DNA of 64,000 bases from Calcarisporiella thermophila CBS 279.70 (lineage: Eukaryota; Calcarisporiellomycota): positions 10,273 through 74,272 of the forward strand of contig NW_027192196.1 in the NCBI RefSeq assembly GCF_041956535.1, read 5' to 3'. Under the pieces are notes generated by a model, which saw nothing but the letters and a program-made list of their open reading frames with translations, was not told the DNA's origin and made no database searches. Of the stretch, positions 23,257-34,850 are shown piece by piece (position 1 is the first letter of the stretch; every line of letters starts with the position of its first letter). Both the position numbers and the translations under genes were made by a program.

Positions 23257-24299
23257 AGTGTCGTCCTCTTAGTTTCTATATATCGTGAACCGATGAATTT
23301 GTAAAAATTTGTAAATAAAAATTCAGTGAATTCAGTAATTTTTGCAAAGAGCAAAAACGTGGTTTATATATAATATTCCAATACACCTTATTCTAAATAT
23401 AGCATCGATTTAGACAAGGGCGTGCGAAAGAAATTCGTTGGCGCATATTTTCTATTGTTTTAAAGCTATAGTACAATTGGATTTCATAGGCAATGGTAAG
23501 CAGTCTGTTTAAGACAACCGAATCAGTCTGGAATTGCCAAACTCTCGATCGGATCTCTCACCAATTAGAAGTCCATAGAACTAATTTAAATGTTCAAATA
23601 ATCATTGAATATCAAGAGTGGCTATTTCGAATTTTCCATTTCATTTATACTCGTTGATAATGTACAGTAAATCAAGGTAGTTGAAGAATACAAAAAAAAG
23701 TCCAATACAAAGGATGCCATTTACTAACCCATTCCTCCTTCGTCGGCACATTGTATATTTTTGCTAAAGAAGAAACATATTAAATAGCCAATCACTGCAA
23801 TAAACTTTTATTTTTGACTCCTGACATTGCCGTTTACTAAGCCCATTCCTCCTCCGTTGGCAAATTATTTAGGTTTTGCTAAAGAAGAAACATTCTAAAT
23901 AACCAAAGATTGCATTAACTTTTGTCCTTGGATCCTGGGTATTTCCTTGACGAGAACCCATGATCCATTAAAGTTTCAGCAAATGCAATTATCGGTTATT
24001 TCCACACTTTTAGCTGATTGCGCTTTTTGGAACATGGAGAGCTGTCTTTGCCTTGTATAGCTTTTTCACGGAACCTAGCCTATGAATAGGTTGCGATGTA
24101 TACCGAAAATAAATTAAGAGGCTAAGCGAACTAGGCTCTTTCGTTTTCAAACAGGCTTTCATTCGTCCACGTTCCCCAACTTTTGCCCACGATTTAATGA
24201 TCGAATTCGAGAACTTTGGCAACATACAGGTATCATTTAATTTAAAAAAAATTTACAATTAATAATAGTAATGAGAGTCCCTCCAAATCTAGAAGAATA
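23257..24299. other. AT-rich intergenic stretch with a tandem repeat
   Basis: No gene is recognised in these roughly 1 kb. It contains a two-copy diverged repeat at 23714-23940, listed separately. Confidence 0.45.
23714..23940 (-). repeat. Two-copy ~112-bp diverged tandem repeat, exon-like on the minus strand
   Basis: Two adjacent copies start at 23714 and 23826. Both contain TTACTAA(G)CCCATTCCTCC, TTTTGCTAAAGAAGAAACAT and AATA(A/G)CCAA. On the minus strand each copy has TTTCTTCTTTAG, a good splice acceptor. The sequence after it reads N-[VL]-P-T-[KE]-E-E-W, and in the first copy continues V-S-K-W-H-P-L. The second copy has stops after the Trp codon. This looks like a duplicated, decaying exon. 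Confidence 0.55.
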
Positions 24300-25220
24300 T
24301 CAGAGACAAATATCCCCACAACACATTTTGCTTCTGCCTCTCTTATGCTCACGATAAGTTCTCCACCACTCCAATACTTCTTGAACCAAACGCTCGTTAA
24401 AACCATAGATAAATACATTAAAGACCCCTTGAATTGGAAGGCAAACGGTTTCCATTGCTGTCAGCCACATGACAGGGCCAACTAAGGCATCGTAGATCCG
24501 ATTTATGCACGGGAATATCCAGAGTGCCACGTAGCAAAATGGAAATATCATTGTCAAGTGCATCACCCTTTGCGCGTTCACGGCGAGATTTTGGTTTTCA
24601 GTGAGAAGCTCAACCTCTCTTACGTATCTCTCGTGTTGGCGCATCATGTAAAACACTCGTGCGTATAAAATCACCACCGTCGCCATAACAATATAACGAG
24701 GAATGTAGTTTAATATAAAGCGCTGGATGTCGATAGGGATCCAGCACCATGCACCGACGGGTATATACCTGATGGTAGAAAGCGGAATGAGCCCTGTTAT
24801 TATACCAATTCCCCACACAAGAATGTGAATTGATTTCTCATTGCGCTGGATCCAGGTCGGTCTTCCGCTTTTTGAAGGATCCCAGCTTGTCAAGATGATA
24901 TAAGTCCAGATGCAAATCACAAATATCCAGTAATCCGTGGTAACGATAAACGTCTGCATCATGAAGCCACTAACCTGACAAGCAGCTCCTTCAAATGTTG
25001 AGCCAGTGAAGGCCGCCTTCGAAGAGGATGAAACCATGGCAAGGTTGAAAATTAGATCTGACACCATCAATGCTATAATTAGCCGTCTTCGAAAGTGCTT
25101 ATATTGCCCCACTATAAAACTTAGAGCAATCGCGATGATAATGGTGATGGAGCTGATCATGGAGAACACAAAGGCCAAGATATTTAGCGTGACTATATTT
25201 TCTTGCGTAAGTGTAGGCAT
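24300..25220 (-). CDS. Seven-transmembrane receptor, Git3/cAMP-receptor-like GPCR
   Basis: A single exon of 306 residues starts at 25220. Seven hydrophobic helices can be placed: about 10-36, 45-66, 82-108, 127-150, 162-190, 220-242 and 250-276. Features include RRRLIIALMVSDLIFNLAM at the first loop and second helix, and a Cys in extracellular loop 1 (GAACQVSG) that can pair with a Cys-Trp in loop 2 (GAWCWIP). A basic third intracellular loop and C-tail follow (RTYREHKRGRSK). This fits the fungal family of Git3/cAR-like receptors, which sense nutrients and act through G-alpha to adenylate cyclase. The ligand is unknown. The Cys pair near the end (MCCGD) could be lipidated. Confidence 0.82.
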   Translation of the reverse strand: MPTLTQENIVTLNILAFVFSMISSITIIIAIALSFIVGQYKHFRRRLIIALMVSDLIFNLAMVSSSSKAAFTGSTFEGAACQVSGFMMQTFIVTTDYWIFVICIWTYIILTSWDPSKSGRPTWIQRNEKSIHILVWGIGIITGLIPLSTIRYIPVGAWCWIPIDIQRFILNYIPRYIVMATVVILYARVFYMMRQHERYVREVELLTENQNLAVNAQRVMHLTMIFPFCYVALWIFPCINRIYDALVGPVMWLTAMETVCLPIQGVFNVFIYGFNERLVQEVLEWWRTYREHKRGRSKMCCGDICL

Positions 25221-26899
25221 GGTGAATATCGTCCACGTATGACCAGGTGCCGCTTAAGATCTGTGACGAATTGTTGATTTTGAACTCAAGCTAGTTACAA
25301 AAATATGAATGGATATGGGTAGATTAGTGCATGAGCAGCTCGCGTACCCTTTCAGCAGGATTGGGGATTTTCCCCCAAGGTATAGGACGCTCTTGGGTGG
25401 GTGGGAAATTGATATTTACAATAGTAAAACACGCTTAATGAAAATTAAAAGAAATTCCGCCTTAACACGAAAGAATATATGGGATAAAATAGGTCAGGGT
25501 TCACGATAAATAGTATTAAGGAAAATCTAAGTTCAATTATATTATACAATAAAACATTTAATTATTTAGCAATCTGGGCGTTTAGATACACAATTCATCA
25601 TAATTGTACAGGATAAAGTTAGCATTAGAGCAAAAATCTTAAATCATTTCCCAGGAACAAGCTTTATTTACTACTGAATCCAATCCTAGTGCAGGGTTGC
25701 AAACTCGAGCCAAAATATTAAATAAAAGAACGATTACTTTCTTCAAGAGTAATAAGTTGAAAAAGGAATAGTGAGAATTAATCAGGGTGAGAAATGGCAA
25801 GTTGATATAGTATAAAGTAAATTGGCAAAAGACTGAGAAAAAACAAGCATGTGAGTTAATTAGAAGCATGTAACTAAATTAAATACAAATTAGTCAGACG
25901 TATTACAAGTCGTCGAATAAAGAGAACGTGCACGCCATCGCATCTATTTGATAGAAAGCATTTGTTTATATGAACGTACATAGATTACAAGAAAAAGGTA
26001 TAACCGCATGGTATAAAGTATTTTAGTGAGCTCTGATGAATAAACATTGTCCAATATCGTGATATTGGGACTAAATGTTATGGAATGGACCTCAACAGAT
26101 ACGCTTAGTATCTTTGAAATAATATTAGTGCACCCTTCATCTGTAGGCTACCCTTCTGTATCATACAAAATTATATTCATATGGCGATGATTGAGACTTT
26201 AAAAATGAGAGCACGCTCATCCACTTGAAGAGTATACAGCCACATTGATATTGCTTCTTTAACGAGATATTTATAATCCATTTACTTAGTGACGAAATAG
26301 AGAAACCCGGTTTTACTGAGAAAATTCTAAAAATATCACCTATCACTCGCACCCCATTCCACACAGAAAACCCTCCCTTTACTTTTTATCGGGTATCTTT
26401 CCGAGATCTTCTCTTTATCTATTTTACATTCTTCTGGTAAAAATCTCAACTCGGATACAGATCTCTCCATTCTCATTTAAGCCCGGTTAAAATTAGGTTA
26501 GTGTTTCTCATAAAATAGAGTGGATTTCGTGAAAATTTATATTTTCCCAAACACTTCATTTGGAGTTATAATTACTAGAGACAGCAATCCAGCATTGGGT
26601 TAAAATCGGTATTTCATCATGCATCTCTTGAACAAGTGCGGTGGATTTTAGAGTTTAACTTTATCTCTTCACTTTTCCAGTTAGTCTTGTACTACACGCG
26701 GAACCTACAGGAATTAGGGGGCTAAGCAGGCTTGGGTCCAACCCAACATATTTTAGCTTATTCCATGCCTCAACCCCCCAAAACGGCCTGTCTCCCGAAT
26801 AAAGCGCAAGCGAAATCTATAAAGCTACAAACTTTCCTCTTAAGAAAACTAGACGCGATTAGGCTTTAAATAATCCTCTTTACTGAACTGCTACCCACG
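25221..26899. other. AT-rich gene-free stretch
   Basis: About 1.7 kb between two divergently transcribed genes. No coding region, RNA or repeat was recognised. It must hold the upstream regions of the receptor and of the Dabb gene. Confidence 0.45.
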
Positions 26900-27247
26900 A
26901 TGGTTGAAATTCGTCATGTCGTTGTATTTAAATTCAAACCAACTGTAACTAAAGAACAGCGTGATGAAGTTATCGAGAAGTTTCATGCTCTAGAGCATAC
27001 AGTTCTTCGCGAGGGACAACGAACCATCAAATCGATTGAAGACGGTGAAAACATTAGCATCGAACCGTGCGATTTGGGATACCACCATGTCATTCAGGTT
27101 ACATTCTACAGCATAGAGGATAGAGACTTTTACGTCAAGGAATCGCAAGTTCATGAAGATTTTAAAAACTACGCACTTCAATTTTTAGATTTAGATGGTG
27201 ATAAAGGCGGTCTATTAATTTTTGATTATCCAGTTGCGAAAGCCTGA
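26900..27247 (+). CDS. Stress-responsive alpha/beta-barrel (Dabb) domain protein
   Basis: A single exon encodes 115 residues that make up one Dabb domain. The start MVEIRHVVVFKFKPTVTKEQ is the hallmark first strand (I-R-H-V-V-x-F-K). It is followed by a helix with EVIEKFHALEH, the GYHHVIQVTF strand, and a Y-x-V-K-E-S-x-V-H segment with H-x2-F before the last helix. Dabb proteins form ferredoxin-like dimeric barrels; some are stress-induced and others are cyclases or oxygenases, so the biochemical role is open. The length is normal for the stand-alone fungal and plant forms. Confidence 0.9.
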   Translation: MVEIRHVVVFKFKPTVTKEQRDEVIEKFHALEHTVLREGQRTIKSIEDGENISIEPCDLGYHHVIQVTFYSIEDRDFYVKESQVHEDFKNYALQFLDLDGDKGGLLIFDYPVAKA

Positions 27248-28444
27248 TATTTCACTCTATACTAAATTAAGTTATCAAATAAATTAATCATTCGAAAATA
27301 ATCCAAGATTATATTTCTCTTTTGCTTTAACGATACCATCTATTCCGGGTTGAAATTCACGATAATCGGTACATTCGGTGAAAAGATTATTAATTCACGG
27401 GCATTACATAATACCTAACTAACCTAATATAGCATTTTGTAACCTAACCTAAATCTGCTGCGACTAGCATATACTATAATCATTAGGCTCTACATTAAAA
27501 TCGATATCTGTTAGTGAAGAATTAAAATATAGAGTAATCTGAATGCAAAGATCTTCATACAATTGCTAGGTGAAATATGAAATTAATATCCGTCTGTACG
27601 ATCTCAGAACCATACAAGCTTGAGAGGTAGAAAAAATTTATGACTTTTAAATTGAAGTAGAATTCTAAATTACTGAAGTAGTATCTTACCTGCTCGTGTA
27701 ATGTATGATAATGGTCCCCAGTATGCCTTCTTCGGTAACGATCGATTGTTGATCCATGCGGTCCAAATCTACTTCTCGTGAAAAAGATTCCTGAAACCAG
27801 AAACGATATTATTTTTGGCAAAGTATCAGCGACAGAGTTTTGATAATTTCTTGATAGTCATTTTTACAAAGGAGAATGAAAAGGTCCAAATTATAAAGGT
27901 TACGCTCAACTTGAAAATAATAAAATTTTAATTTGACGCGAGGGTAATAAAAGTAGAAGTGTGACTTGCTGTTAAATATAACAAAATATTTAACCAACTT
28001 AACAGTAATTAATAGTTATACCCGGGTACTAATCCAATTACCCAATGTTATATTGTAGTGCATTTCGTTTAATTATATCATATTCAAAATTTGTAACGAG
28101 GATCGCATTCATTATAGAGAAAAGTTTTAAAACTAACTCTTAGCTTGTCTTCTCTCCATGGTGTAGTTTTTTTTTGTTTGGCTTACTCGTACTTGTGTAG
28201 AGGCATAAGCTTAATTTATGATTTCATTTTTTGACAATCTTCGAATTTAATATAGTCCGTAGCATAAGATTTAGAATAATAATATGAAAATCAAATATTA
28301 TTAGGTAAAATTAAAAATTAATTCTCCTTGATAATAGCTGCATATTTTTTTAAAAAAACACGAAACCGTGTTTGAGTATTCCGCTTCTTTTCTCAATCTT
28401 CCCTTTAGTTTTTTTAATAATATTTATTTATTAAACAATATAAG
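27248..28444. other. AT-rich stretch with one exon-like segment
   Basis: Most of this stretch is AT-rich and empty. On the minus strand, 27793-27690 is open and framed by a good acceptor (CTGGTTTCAG) and donor (GTAAGA). One frame reads R-M-D-Q-Q-S-I-V-T-E-E-G-I-L-G-T, with a possible continuation after CACCTAG near 27560. No partner exon with a start codon was found, so this may be a gene remnant. Confidence 0.3.
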
Positions 28445-29879
28445 ATGATGAGCAAGAAAAGACGGTTAAATCAGAAATATATTTTCTTTTCGGCTTTTAA
28501 TTTGGTTGTTATCCTATACTTCTTCTTTCTCAAGACCAACGTTAAACCTAAAGTTTACCCAGACTCGGAGGATGTTCAGATCAACCAAACGGAAAAGATT
28601 CGTGCAGCATTTGTGGTCCTAATACGCAATTCTGATGTCGAGAACATCATAAAGCCTATTAAACAGTTGGAAGCAAACTTCAATCATAATTACGGGTATC
28701 CGTGGATTTTTCTCAATAATGATGATTTCACTGAAGATTTTAAGCAGAGAATCAATACCGCTGCAAATATTACCGCATATTTTGGCAAGCTCTATTACCC
28801 AGTTATTGGGATGCCTTGATATATTAAGTCATTTTACGATTTTAATAGGCCTAATTCCTAAGGAAAACTGGAGTTATCCACCTTGGATCGATGAGGAAAA
28901 GGCAAGGTTTGCACGAGAGAAGATGAAAAACGTAATGTATGGCCAAAGCGAGTCCTATAGGCACATGTGCAGGTAGATTTTGGAACTTACTGTCTAATTA
29001 GGCTGTTGTGAACATAACTGTAATTCATGGGATTAGGTTTGAATCGGGTTTTTTTTATCGACATCCTCTGCTCCAAGATATTGACTATTACTGGCGAGTT
29101 GAACCTTGGACGGACTATTCTTGTGAAATAGATTTTGACCCCTTCCGTTTCATGAAGGAAAATAACAAGAAATATGGTAAAGAAGCTTTTTTGTTAATTC
29201 TTGTGTTCACACCTCTATACTTAATTTCAAATATCCTTATTAGGCTTCACAATTGCTTTACACGAGCTCCGCGAAACAATTCCCACTCTTTGGAAGACAG
29301 TCCGTGAATTTATCGATGAACACCGACACCTTATACCTGCTAATAATTCATTTGACTTTGTAACCGACGACAACGGTCTCACCTTCAATCTATGCCATTT
29401 CTGGTCCAATTTTGAGATTGGAGACATGCGGTTTCTAAGGTCCGAGGAATATACGACCTTCTTCGAATATATGGACCATGCGGGTGGATTCTTTTATGAG
29501 AGGTGGGGGGATGCGCCAATTCATTCAATAGCTGCCGCATTATTCCTGAGAAAAGACGAAATTCATTTTTTTAATGAGATTGGCTATTATCACCCTGCTA
29601 TATGGTAAGTATTTTTATCCTTTTCTCCTCTTCTCATTTCTTCACTTTTTCATAGCCTGTCAACGAATTTGGAATTTATCTCGTTTTTTCTTCATTTTGT
29701 AGGCACTGTCCGTCAAGAGAAGTCAATAATAAATGTACATGTGATCCAACAAAAAGCTATGGTAAGGGTGACATATAATTATTTATGATTTCTATCTAAC
29801 ATTTTAACGATTCTTTTTAGACACACATGAGTACTCTTGTACGCGCAAATGGTTTGATATAAATGGAATAACTTATTAG
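28445..29879 (+). CDS. GT15 alpha-1,2-mannosyltransferase (KRE2/MNT1 family)
   Basis: Six exons: 28445-28784, 28849-28972, 29037-29176, 29244-29604, 29703-29761 and 29821-29879, giving 360 residues. A short cytoplasmic basic tail ([11 protein letters not shown]) and one membrane anchor (about 13-30) make it a type II Golgi protein. Family blocks follow: [87 protein letters not shown] and [14 protein letters not shown]. The enzyme adds alpha-1,2-mannose from GDP-mannose to N- or O-glycans of cell-wall proteins. Intron 1 is best read as a GC-AG intron (donor GCAAGC at 28785): only that choice gives the conserved FGLIPKEHW-like junction and keeps phase. Confidence 0.93.
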
Positions 29880-30899
29880 GTGCCATTGCTGCCTTTTTGT
29901 TAATACATTTTTTCTTATTATGAAGATGAAAGAGATTGTTTCATATAAAAATATATATTCGTGTACAAGCTATTATTTAACAATACAATCAAATGATAAA
30001 TCTACGGAGTTTAATATTATTATTTTCGTAAATTACGAGTCAAACATGCAATGTACTACAATGTCGAAAATAACATGGTTTTCACCAACATATCTCAGGA
30101 TAGTGAGGTCGATTTTTTGAATAAAATACATTGACATTGGAATAAAAATACAGCTACGTCTGTTCTTTGAAATAATTATACAGTTATGAGTGGATATATT
30201 GAATAAACTAGCACCTCGATTATTCCTACAAACTTACAATATAAAAGAGAAAAAGAAGGTGTTTCAAAAATGAGTGTTTTCTGATGGGACTTCATGTAGC
30301 CACACCATGAAACCTAAGGATACCTTAACCGTCTCACGCAAATGTTATTTAGAAAAGAATGTACGGAAGGCCTCCATTCTGTCTATATGAAGTTGATAAT
30401 ATTTACATGATCTCACCCGAATTTAGTAATGATCTAAAACAATAAGCTCATATTAAGTCATAGCAGCTTTAAACAGGCTAATATACTCCCTGTCTCTAAT
30501 TTTTATCAGTACTTTGAGATGAAACAGAGTTATGGCGATCAATGTTAGGACCCGAGTTTGCCCACGACAATTCACTAAGTAATTAAGCTTAATACATCCG
30601 AATCTATATATGTCGAAGTGATCTAATATTGCCTTATTTTCAAAGCAACTGCCCAACACTTACACCAACGATTTCTCAGATATTCCATATCAAAGATAAA
30701 TTCATATTTATTTATTATTCCAGATAATTTAGATTTCAGAAACTTCGATGCATCGGGAAAATCTTCGCACGATGCGAAGAACCCTTGCAAAGAAGGAGCA
30801 TAATTTGCCATCTGTATTTTATATATAAATGATGACTATTTGAGAGTATTGTGTCATTGAAAAGTAATTCTTATCTACCTGTATCAATCTCTGAGCAAA
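29880..30899. other. AT-rich intergenic stretch
   Basis: About 1 kb with no gene recognised. It should include the promoter of the next secreted protein. Confidence 0.45.
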
Positions 30900-31685
30900 A
30901 TGAAGTCCTCTGTTAATCTACTTTATGTCATATTCGTTCTAACATTCTTCTCTCTAGTTGCGGCTTCCCCAGTACTTCCGCTCCTCAATTTGAATCAACT
31001 ATTTGGCTCTTCCGCTAAAGCTACTCCATCCGTTCAGGCAACCTCTCCAGCCCAAACTGGTTCTTCAACTCAAGCTACACCCCCTACCCAGGTCGCCTCT
31101 CCAGCTCAAACTGGGTCAACTCAGGCTACACTCCCTGCCCAGGTCGCCTCTCCAGCTCAAGCTGGCTCTTCCACTCAAGGTATATCCTCTGCCAAGATCG
31201 GTGCTCTCTTACAGGGAGGTGGGGTGTCGCTTCTCGATTTGAATAAACTGCTAAGCGGTCTAATTCAAGTCAATCCGGCCGCAAAGCCCGGATCTTCCAC
31301 TCAAAATACTCCAGCTGGTCAGGGTGCTGCTGCACCTCAGGCAATGTCACTCATTGATTTGAACAAATTACTAAGCGGCCTCGTTCAAGCTAATCCTAAA
31401 TCTCAGGCCACCTCTCCCGCCCAAACTACTCCTGCTGCTCAAGCGGCCTCCCCCACTCCAACTGCTAAGGCGGCCTCTCCCTCACCTGCCGTCTCCCCTG
31501 CTGTATCTGCATCGCCTGCTGTCTCCCCTGCTGTATCTCCATCGCCTGCTCAGGATACAAACCCAAATACAGCTTCGAATCAACTGGCCATGAATGAGAT
31601 TATACGGCTCTTGAGAGTATTGAACCTTCTAGATGCACTCATCGCAGCAAATACTCTGACTCCGGCTGCTCCTAAGGCCACCTGA
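30900..31685 (+). CDS. Secreted Ala/Ser/Thr/Pro-rich protein with repeated leucine-helix motifs
   Basis: A single exon encodes 261 residues with a signal peptide (MKSSVNLLYVIFVLTFFSLVAAS). The mature chain alternates low-complexity linkers rich in S/T/P/A/Q (repeats of SPAQTGSSTQATPP and SPAVSPAVS) with short hydrophobic motifs. The best copies are LLDLNKLLSGLIQVNP (about 112-127) and LIDLNKLLSGLVQANP (about 154-169). A third, weaker copy is LLNLNQLFGSS near the N-terminus, and a C-terminal leucine-rich segment (RLLRVLNLLDALIAAN) may be a fourth. The linkers should be heavily O-mannosylated. It looks like a cell-wall or matrix protein with amphipathic helices on flexible spacers. No family is recognised; repeat gain and loss is likely. 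Confidence 0.75.
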   Translation: MKSSVNLLYVIFVLTFFSLVAASPVLPLLNLNQLFGSSAKATPSVQATSPAQTGSSTQATPPTQVASPAQTGSTQATLPAQVASPAQAGSSTQGISSAKIGALLQGGGVSLLDLNKLLSGLIQVNPAAKPGSSTQNTPAGQGAAAPQAMSLIDLNKLLSGLVQANPKSQATSPAQTTPAAQAASPTPTAKAASPSPAVSPAVSASPAVSPAVSPSPAQDTNPNTASNQLAMNEIIRLLRVLNLLDALIAANTLTPAAPKAT

Positions 31686-32793
31686 AGTACCAAGCTTTGT
31701 ATATTTTAAAAAATGGTAATTTTAATGGAGCTGTGCCCGTATTTCCAAGAATATCTTAATATTCTTTTTATAATAAGTTAGCTTTAAATCATTTTGTAGT
31801 GAAGAAAAAGTAAAGTTTAATATTTTAGAATGTTTTATTATTTTTAATTCGGTAATATAACATCAATGATAAAATTAAGCAAGGATTGTTCTCAAGCATA
31901 ATCTCAATTGGAAAATCCAAAGCTCGGGGGCAATAGGAATTGATTCGATATATACATTAATAAGCACTCGTCCATCATACACAGATAATCAAGGAAATTA
32001 GATCTAACTCGGTAACTACTTAGATATGCAAAACTGCTATTAAATCCTTGTACAAAGAATATCAACTATTCTTTGAATGACATGATATCGCTCCAATTGG
32101 AGAGTAAAGTAAATTTGCGATCAGTTAAAATTCAGGGCTCACCATAGCTTACCCGATGCCTTTACATAATTTGCACTTGAGACCCTATTGAAAAATCCAG
32201 ATCAAGTTCAACTTAGCAGAAAATTGGCTGAGCATAATTCATAAATAGCGCATTTAATTTCAATAAAGTACGAACATCTCCGGGAAGGATTCTCTAAAGG
32301 GCCAAAGAGAATATAAAAATTAAGATGAGAGCATAGTAGAGACGAGGGAATAAAAGTGGCTGGACCGGAGCTACACAAGATGGTATGACCGAGATGTTGT
32401 AGAAAGAGAAGGGCAGTTGGTTTAGAATCTAGAGAAGAAATCTCTTGTTAAAATTTCCTAACAGGTTTTAATGCATAATTTTATCTTGATTGACAATTAT
32501 TTGTATTGGTATTTTCTATTCCTTCTTACTTTCATTTTGGGCTATCAAAATAATGAGCTCCTAGTATATTTTGCAATTGTCCATCTTTTCTGCTCTACTC
32601 TAAAGCTTTTTATTCTGACTATTTCATAAAGATATTAGATATAACAAATGATTATATTGTAGTATAGGAGCAAACAAAATTTCCAGAGCTTGGGCAAATT
32701 ATACATAAAATAATTCTAAAAAAAACGCTGTTGTTCTGAAAAATTGGTCTCTAGTTGTGGTCAGGCCTAGGTCCGGTTAGTTAATTAGTATAC
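31686..32793. other. AT-rich intergenic stretch
   Basis: About 1.1 kb between two converging secreted-protein genes. Nothing else is recognised. Confidence 0.45.
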
Positions 32794-33066
32794 TTAGGCT
32801 TTAGGTGCAGAAGGTAATCCAGGAGCATGGATATTGGGATCAGCTCGATCTCCAGAGCAAATGCAATGGCACATAATAAAGTGGCAATGGGTGAGTTGGC
32901 CAACTGCTTTTTGGCTGTTCGCGCAAGGATTAGTACATGTCTTTTTACAGTCTTGGGATGTCATGCAGATTGATGGAGTCAGAATATTTCCAAAGAATTC
33001 GGGCGTCTGAGCGATTACAATATTGAAGAGGGCCAACACAAGGAGCAGACTAATTAGAGGATTCAT
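32794..33066 (-). CDS. Small secreted eight-cysteine protein, possibly cysteine-stabilised alpha-beta fold
   Basis: A single-exon frame of 90 residues starts at 33066. Residues 1-19 form a signal peptide (MNPLISLLLVLALFNIVIA). The mature part has eight cysteines with spacing C-x5-C-x3-C-x3-C-x12-C-x4-C-x-C-x-C. It includes both C-x3-C and C-x-C elements, as found in cysteine-stabilised alpha-beta (defensin-like) peptides, and three His near the last cysteines. This assignment rests on spacing only. A secreted binding, antimicrobial or effector peptide is possible. The C-terminal tail is rich in Pro and Ala. It is an isolated gene in AT-rich sequence. Confidence 0.68.
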   Translation of the reverse strand: MNPLISLLLVLALFNIVIAQTPEFFGNILTPSICMTSQDCKKTCTNPCANSQKAVGQLTHCHFIMCHCICSGDRADPNIHAPGLPSAPKA

Positions 33067-34850
33067 TGTAATAAGGAGTTACGGAAAGGGATGCTATTAT
33101 AGATGCAAGATAATTGTTTTTGCTTCATCCCCCCTACCTGCTTTTATATCTGTTTCCCGGTCGGGTTCATGGGTCACGCTAACCTCTAATGTTTTCTAAG
33201 ATAATCCAAATTTTCATAGCTTTTTGTTGCTGTCTGTACACAACGGCTGTCAATTGAACTCCTCCCCCGTTTTTATTAACTTGATTACTTAAAAAAGAAA
33301 AAAAGGACGAGGACATATGAGGTCTTGTAGGGATTTTGGCCATAGGCCGAAGGGATTCCAGGTGAAATCTCATAATCCCAATCTCACGTCTTACAAAAAG
33401 GGTCTGTCCAATTTATGAGGTTCTTATACTAGAGAGTGTAAGTTTCACCTCTTAGCCGATTCCCAAACGAGGCAAAATGGCCGACTTAGATTCTACTAAA
33501 AACAACAATACCACTATTAGGTAAACTGGTTCTTACTGTAGAGTGGTGTTGGCTTAAGAGTGCAATGTAATGGCCCAAATATGATTTCAGATCACATATA
33601 TTGCAACCACTGTGACATTGGAAGCATATTTGTCAACAAATTTTTGCATCCAACGATTCTTAATACAATCTCATTTCAATAAAGATGACCACGTTTAGTA
33701 ATAGGTGCACCCTTTTTTCTACTAATCCTCGCCCTCTGCATATAGAAGTATAGCTCATCTCCATCAGCAAGAATTTACCCTTTGATAGGACCAAGATTCG
33801 ATAATGTATATATATATATTTGGAAGCTTAACTTTTACATTACAAATGAAATACCCAACATCGATCCATTCTGACCCTACGGATATATTGGGAGTAACTT
33901 TCACACGCAAGATTTTGTTGCAAAGACAATGACAAAGAAGCATCTTTGTCATAGTCTTTACATAAGCATTGATAAAGTGGTAATCGCAGAGTGTATTAAA
34001 CCTATCACTATCAATAATCAATGATGATCCATTTGCACTCTATCAAGATAATAAGGTGACGAAAAACTCTGGTATAAAGTAAAAGGGTAACGCACTGAGG
34101 GGAGGTTCAATTTTGATTATCTAGGGCTATATTTCCAGTAGCTTATTACTATGGACTGCTGTAAGGTTTCTATTGAGAAAGTGTGCATCGTCCTAACGAG
34201 AGTCTTCTTTCCCGAGGGGTAAATATTTCACTTGAATATCGTCAAATACTCTCATTTAAGTATGGTGATACTAGGTTTTACTCTTCTGCGAAGAACCATT
34301 TTTGGAAAGCTTTGATTACCTGGCGAGACTTCCCCCTTCTTTGGTAATGCCTTTCTAGGCACTACCCTCTTTCCTCAAATCCTAATACCCTTCTAAATCC
34401 ACTCGTAAAAATATACCTTCCCGATCAAAATTTTGATAGTCCGAGTGTGATACCTAAAATATAAGCCCAGCTGATATAGTGAAAGTAAAATCTTTTGCAT
34501 AGGGAAGAAATTAGTACAAGTTGGTCAAATTCGTTCGGGTAAACTCAGCTGTGCAATGGATCAAAAATCAAAATATTGCTTTCTGAAACTCGTATCTTAT
34601 TTAATAAAGAACCGGGCAAAATACAGCCAGAAAGAAAATGCAAAATATTGACGGATATAAGCCTGGAAGATGTATATAGAATATAGAATAAAGCCAAATG
34701 GATCAAGCGCAAAGGTGCAGTCGATTTTCTAAACAACCCGAATTGAGATATGAATATTGTCCAGGGTACATGCAAAGAGTCAATAGCAGGATCAGTATAC
34801 CCTAGGTCTTAGCTTATTAATGTAGCGAATTGACAATGTATGCGACTATC
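33067..34850. other. AT-rich stretch at the border to the gene-dense half
   Basis: About 1.8 kb without a recognised gene, ending at the Dicer stop codon. After this point intergenic gaps shrink mostly to a few hundred bases. Confidence 0.45.
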
